Below the pieces are notes generated by a model. The model saw only the letters and a program-made list of their open reading frames with translations, ran no database searches and was not told the origin of the DNA. From Oligoflexales bacterium (GTDB lineage Bacteria > Bdellovibrionota_B > Oligoflexia > Oligoflexales > CACXFL01): a stretch of 5,450 bases of DNA. Location of the stretch: positions 1 through 5,450 of the forward strand of contig JANQHA010000045.1 in NCBI GenBank assembly GCA_028282865.1, written 5' to 3'. The position numbers and the translations under genes are program-made. This document shows positions 1 to 5,450 of this stretch, in pieces (the stretch's first letter is position 1; every line of letters starts with the position of its first letter).

Positions 1-1321
1 AACTTGCTCGGACATCTGTCCAGAAACTCTCTCCGTAAGTATGCCACTTAAATAAGAATGCAGCGCGCGTCTTTTGAGTGCTTTGAAAATAAGTCGGCTC
101 GGCATCTTTAGTGCGATAAGGTGTATTGATCTTACTGATAAAAACCCCAGCTCCAAACTGAAGGTTAAAGTTATCAAACTCAAACCGACTATTGATAAAA
201 CCTTCCCCCAAGGTAAAAGCTGCATCAAGCTTATCGTAGCCAGCCGGGACCTCCCAAATCTTGGTTTGAAGGTGGCGTAGTATTTTCATGTCCATTGATA
301 TATAGCGACCGATATCAAGTTCGTTCTGAGCATAGTAGGCATTGCCACCCGGAAGCTTAACGTTGTTATCGGCCTCATAAGTGAAGTACATCGCCCCACC
401 GCGCTGCTTCACACTCTGCAACTCGACGAGTTCATACTGATCACCTCCAAGCTTTTTAATAGGTAAGTTCTTGAGGCTCTTATCCTCTGCAGCCTTAGCG
501 CGACATTGGGTAATGATATTTTGAATCTTAACTTGATGTTTTTTTGCCGAAAAGAATTTGTAGTAAATAGGCAGGTTTTGGTAACTGTCTTTATTAATAT
601 AACCTTCAATCTTACTCTCAAAAGAGCCGACTTTAGTAAAGACACCTTCACCTATCTTCTTGTAGCTTCTATTCACCTGAAGAACGCCAAACTCGACAGC
701 TAGGCAGACATCAGGAACGTCGTGAGTAATATACCCGGTAGAAGTGTCGGCAATCACATGGACATCATTATTACCAGATTCCCCAAAAACTTTATCAACT
801 CCGAGTTTAGACGACTTAAACTTCGGAGACGTTGTATCTATATTTCTAATACGATTGACCTCACCACTCCAAGGGAGTTTACCAACTAAAAGCTTTAATA
901 GGCCCAAAGTAAAGACTTTAACCGACTCAGTCTTTGGGTCGAATAATTGAGAGACATCAGAAAAAACTAGCAGTTTAGGTTTAGAATTCGCATTAATCTT
1001 AGCGAATGCACCAAATATGAGTCTTATATTTCCATCAGGTTTACAGTAAATATTAATTCTGTTTAGTGCCCCACCCTTTTTCTTTACTTTATACCTCCCC
1101 CAAGACCCAAGGTGAAAGCCAATGCTTTTGACAATCTTCTTACATACATTATCCTGTGATGGGTTAGTTTCTTTGACAGATATTCTCACAGATTGCGGAA
1201 AACGATAGGTCTTAGGCTCTATCTTATAGACCTTAGCTTCAGACTGCCCAACAAGGTCTATCAGAGATGCGAAAAATATAACCAAACCGGCTACTAAGTT
1301 TTTGAGAAAAACTTGACTCAT
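1..1321 (-). CDS. Secreted, probable outer-membrane beta-barrel protein of polysaccharide export (YjbH/GfcD-like?), partial
   Basis: The minus-strand frame is open from the start to the left edge, giving 440 complete codons and no stop, so the C-terminus is missing. The N-terminus is a Sec signal peptide: a Lys near residue 7, a hydrophobic core at about 9-24, and a likely cleavage after Ser-Glu-Ala at 27-29. Residues 30-300 look like a soluble periplasmic region with four cysteines (60, 93, 206, 273), possibly disulfide-bonded. From about residue 309 to the edge the sequence alternates polar and aromatic/hydrophobic residues with Gly/Asn turns, as outer-membrane beta-strands do. A stretch around residues 345-375 (ILRHLQTKIWEVPAG and following) loosely resembles the second barrel of YjbH-type exopolysaccharide porins, but I do not recognise the N-terminal part as YjbH. 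The start at 1321 is preferred to the ATG at 1327 because AGG lies 7 nt upstream of it. It lies downstream of the SLBB and kinase genes, which suggests an outer-membrane export role. That this is a real gene is well supported; the family is tentative. Confidence 0.75.
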   Translation of the reverse strand, partial: MSQVFLKNLVAGLVIFFASLIDLVGQSEAKVYKIEPKTYRFPQSVRISVKETNPSQDNVCKKIVKSIGFHLGSWGRYKVKKKGGALNRINIYCKPDGNIRLIFGAFAKINANSKPKLLVFSDVSQLFDPKTESVKVFTLGLLKLLVGKLPWSGEVNRIRNIDTTSPKFKSSKLGVDKVFGESGNNDVHVIADTSTGYITHDVPDVCLAVEFGVLQVNRSYKKIGEGVFTKVGSFESKIEGYINKDSYQNLPIYYKFFSAKKHQVKIQNIITQCRAKAAEDKSLKNLPIKKLGGDQYELVELQSVKQRGGAMYFTYEADNNVKLPGGNAYYAQNELDIGRYISMDMKILRHLQTKIWEVPAGYDKLDAAFTLGEGFINSRFEFDNFNLQFGAGVFISKINTPYRTKDAEPTYFQSTQKTRAAFLFKWHTYGESFWTDVRAS

Positions 1322-1328
1322 TTCCATA

Positions 1329-1331
1329 CCT
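1329..1331 (-). promoter_or_regulatory. Ribosome binding site (AGG) choosing the start at 1321
   Basis: On the minus strand the leader reads TAGGT, then ATG GAA ATG. The AGG core is 7 nt from the second ATG (1321) but only 1 nt from the first (1327). Normal Shine-Dalgarno spacing therefore favours 1321, which drops two residues from the signal peptide N-terminus. Confidence 0.45.
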
Positions 1332-1450
1332 ATTTAAGGTGACCCAATGTAACTATCGGAATTAATGGATAAAACATTAGATACTGGAAACACGCCAGCG
1401 TAACTTGTTGATATAAAAGAAAATAATTCTGCAGCTTAACAAACGAAGAG

Positions 1451-1470
1451 TGAGTAAAGTTGAGTAAATT
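1451..1470. repeat. Imperfect tandem 10-bp repeat between the SLBB and barrel genes
   Basis: Two adjacent 10-bp units, TGAGTAAAGT and TGAGTAAATT, differ at one base. They lie in the gap between the SLBB stop and the barrel-protein start. A 10-bp period is one helical turn, which could suit a regulator binding one DNA face, but so short a repeat in AT-rich DNA may be chance. Confidence 0.4.
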
Positions 1471-1512
1471 TTTCGCTACTTACACACTTTTAACTTTGTA
1501 TTGGACTAGCTA

Positions 1513-1965
1513 TTACTTCTGACTGGAAACTACGACTGCAAAGGTCGCCAACGAAAGTACCGTCGTGAGAATTTGCAAGTAGACAGGCGCATGGGCTTTC
1601 CAAGATTTTTTTGCATATAGCAGATCACCCTCGGTAACCCTTTTGTTTAAAGATGACTCTAGCTGAAAGCTTTCAGTAAACCTATTAGACTTGCCTCGAG
1701 ACATAGTAATCTCACCATTAGAGTCCTTCGTCAATCCTCCTGCATAGGCAAGAACATCGATAACTTTACTTTTTCGAGAAACTAGGTAGACCCCCGGTTT
1801 ATCAAACTCACCGAGCATTCTTACCTTAATAAGCTTTTCGTCTGAATCATCTCTAATAAGATAATAACTACCGGGCATGTATTTGTTATTCTGACCACAG
1901 ACTAACTGAGAATGAAGCAAAGAATAAATACAGATAAAAACCAATTTTTTTACACTACGACTCAT
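1513..1965 (-). CDS. Small SLBB-domain polysaccharide export protein with signal peptide and C-terminal hydrophobic helix
   Basis: This 150-aa protein has a signal peptide at about 1-24 (Lys6-Lys7, hydrophobic core 8-22, likely cleavage near Cys-Gly 23-24). A single SLBB domain covers about 46-120: VRMLGEFDKPGVYLVS at 48-63, the AYAGGLT signature at 73-79, and a closing segment GDLLYAKK at 113-120. Residues about 127-146 form a strongly hydrophobic helix. SLBB domains line the periplasmic part of Wza-type export channels. This protein has no upstream PES domain, which full Wza proteins (about 380 aa) carry. The helix could anchor it in the inner membrane, or could correspond to the C-terminal helix with which Wza crosses the outer membrane; sequence alone does not decide. 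Its ATG lies 1 nt after the kinase TGA, and its AGGA ribosome site (1970-1973) overlaps the last kinase codons, so translation is probably coupled. It ends in tandem stops (TAA TAG). Confidence 0.85.
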   Translation of the reverse strand: MSRSVKKLVFICIYSLLHSQLVCGQNNKYMPGSYYLIRDDSDEKLIKVRMLGEFDKPGVYLVSRKSKVIDVLAYAGGLTKDSNGEITMSRGKSNRFTESFQLESSLNKRVTEGDLLYAKKSWKAHAPVYLQILTTVLSLATFAVVVSSQK

Positions 1966-1966
1966 G

Positions 1967-3979
1967 TCATCCTACTTTCTTCTTGGCAATTAAATTGCCC
2001 GACTGAATATTGCTATTCTGATAGTACTGATATCCTTTTTCGAACTTAAGTTCGGTATTGTCATAGTTAAATATATTAAATATTTTTTCGTGCGAGATTC
2101 CCAAAATATCTAACTCATCTAACACCTGCGTCATGGAATCGACGGTCGTTCGGTAAGCACTGGAAACTAGAATAGTGTAGTCGCTTTTTTGGATCAGATC
2201 GAAAGAGTCACCAAAATATTTAAACGGCGGCGTATCGATCACAATGTAGTTGTATTTATCCTTAGCGTACTTTTCAATAAACTTTAGAAAGCTGGCGGTA
2301 GAATAACTACTCGTAAAGTTTTCTGGCAAAACCAATACATCCATGGTGCTCTCAGACGTATATGGTAGCTGCACATTGAACAAATCTCCTATGAATGGTG
2401 ATTTATCATATGATCGAATTCTGGGATTTTGATCTTTTAGAAACCTAGGCCCAGACCTTCGGGTATCAAAATCAACCAACAACACCTTGGATCCTAAGCG
2501 CGAAAAGCAGGCCCAGGCGACGCCAAGACTACAAAATGACTTTCCAATATTAGCTTCTATACCGGTAACCGTAATAATCTTATTAGGACTCGTGCCGATC
2601 AACTCTAGCATTTTTATAGAGCGTTCAAACCTGGGCAGCGTCCCGTTAAAGAGTATCAAATTCTTTGCTTCTAAAAGGTTGTTCCAAGGGTGACTTTGAC
2701 GGCGACCTGGACGAAAATTACTGATTTTAGGAATACGCGCTATAGTGCGTATTTTATCCAGTTTGCCCGGTACAAAGAAGTTCTTGGATCCGATATAAAT
2801 ATAGGTAAACAGAGCAAAAAGCATCAAAGATAGTATTGAACCAATAGATATACAGACTAATAGTTTTGGATGATAGGGCTCGCCTTTATACTTTGGGGGA
2901 GTTATCACGAAAATATTAGACGAGCTGGACGCGAGAGACAAATCAAGATGAAACAACCCTTCCTTATAAGAGACTAAAACCTTCATACTAGCCTCAAACT
3001 CAAACTTGAGCATATAAAACTCTGCAATTTTTGGCGGTAGATCATCAAGCTCGCCCTGAATATTACCTCTGCGACTTTGTAGTTTCTCCAACAAGCTTGA
3101 GATGCGCTTTTTTTCTGCTTGAACTTCTGGAAGGACTGTAAGATTCTTTTTAAACAGGTCCTCGTTCAACATTTGAATCTCTTGCTTTCTTCTAGGACTT
3201 AAGGTATTGCCAGAGTACTTCCGTTGAATGTAATCAGCTTCGATATCACCAAATGTATCGGCAAGAGAATCCTTCTTTGCCTTTAACTCCATAATGGTTC
3301 CGTCTATTTTGGAAGCCCGCTCAAACATCTCGTCAACAACTTTATCTGATGCAATCTTCGGGTTTTCCTTAAGAAACTTTTCAAGTCGACGCTTTGCATC
3401 CTTTTGGGTATTTATTGCTTCCTCCATTCCTAGACGCAAGGTTTGAAGGGAGTTTCTCTTTTGACTAATGGCGACTTCTTCGTTAGACCGAGACCACGCC
3501 GCTAAAACTTGGTAAAGTATGGCCTGCCCTTCTTCTGGGAAAGGCGTCTCTAACTTCAGCTTAATAACATTGGCATTGAAATCTATCCCGGATTTTAGGA
3601 ATTTTTCAAAGAAATATGCAACGCAAGACCTAACTTGCTCTGGTGTTGCACCTGATAGCCGGCATAGTTTTTTACCCATAAAGCGTAATGTCTGACGATA
3701 AGTCGATTTATTTGAAAGAATTTCTTCTGAAATTTTCTCTATCGTATACTGAGAGTGTAGGATTTTCAGGCTATCGTACATTTTCCTACGCCTCTTATCA
3801 CCACCGATAAGTGACGCAACTGGATTAATACTGTCGAGGCTGCCGGACTCGTTGTTAACAAGAACTTCAGTCTCAACCAAATGCCATTTGGTCGAAAAAT
3901 AAAAGAAAAAGTAGCCGACTAAACCACCGACAACTGCAAATGCCAAAACATCCCTGTAAATTTTACTTCTTCCATCCAT
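1967..3979 (-). CDS. Polysaccharide co-polymerase/BY-type tyrosine kinase fusion (Wzc-like)
   Basis: Membrane protein of 670 aa, close to the usual 700-750 aa of Wzc. Counting from the ATG: first membrane helix about 11-28; a periplasmic Wzz-type region to about 370 with a long charged coiled coil (170-340) and two cysteines (106, 119); the Pro-rich stretch TPPKYKGEPYHPK (360-372) that precedes the second helix in Wzz proteins; second helix about 373-396; then a cytoplasmic ATPase. The kinase has a Walker A-type loop TGIEANIGKSF (472-482), very like the loop of E. coli Wzc, a Walker A' VLLVDFDTR (499-507) and a Walker B YIVIDTPP (578-585). The C-terminal tail has a small Tyr cluster (650, 652, 653, plus 639). 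BY-kinases cycle between phosphorylated and unphosphorylated forms to control chain length and export. The ExxRxxR oligomerisation motif seems absent. The ATG at 3979 is preferred; a TTG at 3982 adds one residue. AAGG lies 9 nt from the ATG and 6 nt from the TTG. No cognate phosphatase gene lies in the window. Confidence 0.9.
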   Translation of the reverse strand: MDGRSKIYRDVLAFAVVGGLVGYFFFYFSTKWHLVETEVLVNNESGSLDSINPVASLIGGDKRRRKMYDSLKILHSQYTIEKISEEILSNKSTYRQTLRFMGKKLCRLSGATPEQVRSCVAYFFEKFLKSGIDFNANVIKLKLETPFPEEGQAILYQVLAAWSRSNEEVAISQKRNSLQTLRLGMEEAINTQKDAKRRLEKFLKENPKIASDKVVDEMFERASKIDGTIMELKAKKDSLADTFGDIEADYIQRKYSGNTLSPRRKQEIQMLNEDLFKKNLTVLPEVQAEKKRISSLLEKLQSRRGNIQGELDDLPPKIAEFYMLKFEFEASMKVLVSYKEGLFHLDLSLASSSSNIFVITPPKYKGEPYHPKLLVCISIGSILSLMLFALFTYIYIGSKNFFVPGKLDKIRTIARIPKISNFRPGRRQSHPWNNLLEAKNLILFNGTLPRFERSIKMLELIGTSPNKIITVTGIEANIGKSFCSLGVAWACFSRLGSKVLLVDFDTRRSGPRFLKDQNPRIRSYDKSPFIGDLFNVQLPYTSESTMDVLVLPENFTSSYSTASFLKFIEKYAKDKYNYIVIDTPPFKYFGDSFDLIQKSDYTILVSSAYRTTVDSMTQVLDELDILGISHEKIFNIFNYDNTELKFEKGYQYYQNSNIQSGNLIAKKKVG

Positions 3980-4008
3980 CAAATTTTGCCTTGGTGTTTG
4001 CGCTATTT

Positions 4009-4020
4009 GATGTATACATC
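4009..4020. promoter_or_regulatory. Perfect 12-bp palindrome upstream of the kinase gene (candidate operator)
   Basis: GATGTATACATC is its own reverse complement. It ends 29 nt upstream of the kinase ATG, inside the likely promoter or leader. Symmetric sites of this size and place are typical of dimeric repressors or activators. On the minus strand it also contains TATACA, which could be a -10 box, so a regulator bound here might block transcription of the kinase operon. No protein is known from the window to bind it. Confidence 0.35.
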
Positions 4021-4224
4021 GGAATTTACGCCAAAAAAATTAGCACTTTGCAAACTTAAACAGAAAAACTTATCTCACTAAAAACTCTATTATTTTCTAT
4101 CTTTAACAAAGAAAGAACAATTTTCTATTTCCATTTTTTATAAGTATTTAGAAAGTAGAAAAACCAGCCAAAATTCGCGTAATAAGTGGCGTTAAGGTAA
4201 AGGCTGTCAACTGTGTGAATCTAT

Positions 4225-4239
4225 CTTGAGATATTCAAG
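4225..4239. repeat. Short inverted repeat in the divergent region
   Basis: CTTGA and TCAAG form 5-bp arms around a 5-nt centre (GATAT). It lies about 130 bp upstream of the flippase start. It could be a regulator half-site pair or a weak hairpin; there is no U-run after it, so it is not a terminator. Confidence 0.25.
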
Positions 4240-4367
4240 CGGATCATTTCGAACTTTCAAAACGAGACTACTTAGAAACCCTATCGAAAAATATACAATT
4301 TATTAAAAGTAAATTAAAATAATAATTAGCATTTAATTTTTATTACTTAGCTTTGGCTCATTAACCC

Positions 4368-5450
4368 ATGACCGAGAAATACAGACACACTTTTATAGCA
4401 AAAAATTTTATATCCTATCTAGCGATGGGGCTCTTGGCCCTAGCTTTTTTTGCCACAACTCACTTTTTAACTGCCGCCGAGTATGGTTCATTTATATGGC
4501 TTATGATCACTTCACAGATGATCGGTGGTGCCGCGACGTTAAACTCTCAAGAATCTCTGCCTAAGATACACGAAGAATTTGGGCCCAGAGCTGTAAAGAG
4601 TATAGTAAGCCAACTACTCGCTTCTACCTTTATCTTATCGCTGATAGCATCAGCTACCTATCTTAGCTTCCCGTATCACCGGCTAAATATTGATCCTTGG
4701 CTAGCCGCAGTATTTATATTAGTTCACGCGATGCAGTTGGCAATCAGTCGTATAGCCTATGGCTTAACTTCTATCAGGGGAGATCTAAAACTATTTATAT
4801 TTCATGGGGCCGTCATCCAGTGCGTCCCACCCGCGACAGCGGCTACGGTATTCTTAGTATTTGATGCAGGTTTGAAGGATTTCTTAATATTTAGAACCGC
4901 TGCCAGCCTATTTGTATTAATAGCTTCATTCATCTTTCTAAAAGAGTTCATAAGCATCAGAAGCATAACTAGAGTCAACAAGTCTTACTACAAAGTTGCC
5001 TCGTCAATCGGGATCCAGAACACAATACAGCAACTAACTCACTCGGCCATCAATTACTTAATAGAAATTTTTCTAGGGCTAAAAACCCTAGGCCAGTATA
5101 GCTTCTATTTTCAATGCATGAACAAGATAATTCTACCTTTCTCCCAGGCTATATTCTCAACATTTTCCCGACGACTCTCCCAAGAAGCTAGACCGGTTAT
5201 ATATTACTTTAAAATCTACTCGATCCCAATTATCTTCACCGTCGTTGCATCCCAACTACTGCCAATAATAATTCCATTTTATAATAGTTCGTATCTAATC
5301 AAAAATCTCAGCTACATAATAATATTCATAGGAATGTCAGTGATCATTCAAAGAATCATCAGCATCGTCATTCTGTACCAGGAAGGAAATTTTTCATCAA
5401 AGAGACTTATTTTCATCTCATTAAGCCATTTGTTCGCTTCTTGCGCTACA
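4368..5450 (+). CDS. Wzx-like polysaccharide flippase, MOP superfamily (partial at right edge)
   Basis: An open frame of 361 codons runs to the window edge with no stop; members of this family are usually 400-500 aa, so about the last fifth is missing. The translation is a polytopic membrane protein with about 10-11 hydrophobic helices (roughly 12-34, 40-58, 79-100, 109-127, 143-165, 171-191, 221-238, 243-266, 282-304, 314-335 and from 346). Family-like features are an N-terminal helix followed by TAAEYGSFIW (35-44) and the mid-protein stretch LGLKTLGQYSFYF (236-248), similar to the LG..ALG.Y segments of O-antigen transporters. Such proteins flip undecaprenyl-linked repeat units to the periplasmic face. 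An in-frame TAA lies just upstream (4362-4364), so the ATG at 4368 is the earliest start. No Shine-Dalgarno sequence precedes it; a later ATG at 4425 would cut into the first helix. It is divergent from the kinase gene. Function is inferred from topology and short motifs. Confidence 0.8.
   Translation, partial: MTEKYRHTFIAKNFISYLAMGLLALAFFATTHFLTAAEYGSFIWLMITSQMIGGAATLNSQESLPKIHEEFGPRAVKSIVSQLLASTFILSLIASATYLSFPYHRLNIDPWLAAVFILVHAMQLAISRIAYGLTSIRGDLKLFIFHGAVIQCVPPATAATVFLVFDAGLKDFLIFRTAASLFVLIASFIFLKEFISIRSITRVNKSYYKVASSIGIQNTIQQLTHSAINYLIEIFLGLKTLGQYSFYFQCMNKIILPFSQAIFSTFSRRLSQEARPVIYYFKIYSIPIIFTVVASQLLPIIIPFYNSSYLIKNLSYIIIFIGMSVIIQRIISIVILYQEGNFSSKRLIFISLSHLFASCAT

Larger units (their letters stand above)
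3980..4367. promoter_or_regulatory. Divergent AT-rich intergenic region between the kinase and flippase genes
   Basis: This 388-bp stretch separates divergent genes, so it should hold promoters for both. It contains a 12-bp palindrome (4009-4020), a short inverted repeat (4225-4239), and two copies of TTTTCTAT (4093-4100 and 4121-4128). On the plus strand a TATACAAT stretch (4292-4299) could serve as a -10 box for the flippase, but no good -35 box is spaced from it. I see no convincing sigma-70 pair on either strand, no RNA gene and no credible small ORF. A tight Rho-independent terminator is also absent. Confidence 0.55.

Noticed and set aside
1384..1398. CTGG/CCAG hairpin in the gap before the barrel gene, considered as a terminator.
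   Set aside because: Only 4-bp arms and no U-run.
1890..1965. Lipoprotein signal in the SLBB protein (Cys23).
   Set aside because: The residues before the Cys are Gln-Leu-Val; a lipobox needs Gly, Ala or Ser just before it. A standard signal peptide fits better.
2487..2693. A 68-codon plus-strand ORF within the kinase gene.
   Set aside because: It is antisense to the conserved ATPase domain and shows no independent coding signal. The short plus- and minus-strand ORFs at 74-280, 409-651, 506-703 and 744-950 were rejected likewise as shadows of the barrel-protein gene.
3031..3043. GGCGGTAG, the core of the ops (RfaH) element, on the plus strand.
   Set aside because: It lies inside the kinase gene on its non-coding orientation, and the bases after the core do not fit the ops consensus. 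Chance match.
3963..4019. An 18-codon minus-strand ORF overlapping the kinase start, a possible leader peptide.
   Set aside because: No ribosome site precedes it and there is no attenuator hairpin; its ATG exists only because of the palindrome.
4010..4081. A 23-codon plus-strand ORF starting in the palindrome.
   Set aside because: No ribosome binding site, Lys-rich composition typical of AT-rich noncoding DNA, and no link to a downstream gene.

Overview
The window looks like part of a surface-polysaccharide (capsule or exopolysaccharide) locus of an AT-rich Gram-negative bacterium. The Gram-negative call rests on three things: a fused Wzz/BY-kinase of the Wzc type, a secreted SLBB protein, and a secreted protein whose C-terminal part looks like an outer-membrane beta-barrel. 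Base composition is roughly 40% GC by eye. No sequence here fixes the genus or phylum.

Layout. Three genes lie on the minus strand and read right to left. (1) A 670-aa polysaccharide co-polymerase/tyrosine-kinase fusion (1967-3979). (2) A 150-aa SLBB protein with a signal peptide and a C-terminal hydrophobic helix (1513-1965), starting 1 nt after the kinase stop. (3) After a 190-nt gap, a secreted protein with a cysteine-containing N-terminal region and a beta-barrel-like C-terminal part (start about 1321), which runs off the left edge. On the plus strand, a Wzx-like flippase of the MOP superfamily starts at 4368 and runs off the right edge. A 388-bp AT-rich divergent intergenic region (3980-4367) separates the two directions. 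It holds a perfect 12-bp palindrome close to the kinase start and probably carries both promoters.

How the parts may work together (inference). The flippase would move lipid-linked repeat units across the inner membrane. The Wzz/BY-kinase would control chain length and assembly. The SLBB protein would form a periplasmic or membrane collar, and the beta-barrel protein would be the outer-membrane exit. No full-length Wza-type protein with a polysaccharide-export (PES) domain, no tyrosine phosphatase, no polymerase and no glycosyltransferase is present in the window; they may lie outside it. The most unusual points are the minimal SLBB protein paired with a separate barrel-like protein, and the apparent loss of the ExxRxxR oligomerisation motif in the kinase. 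No tRNA, rRNA, CRISPR array, insertion sequence or convincing intrinsic terminator was found.
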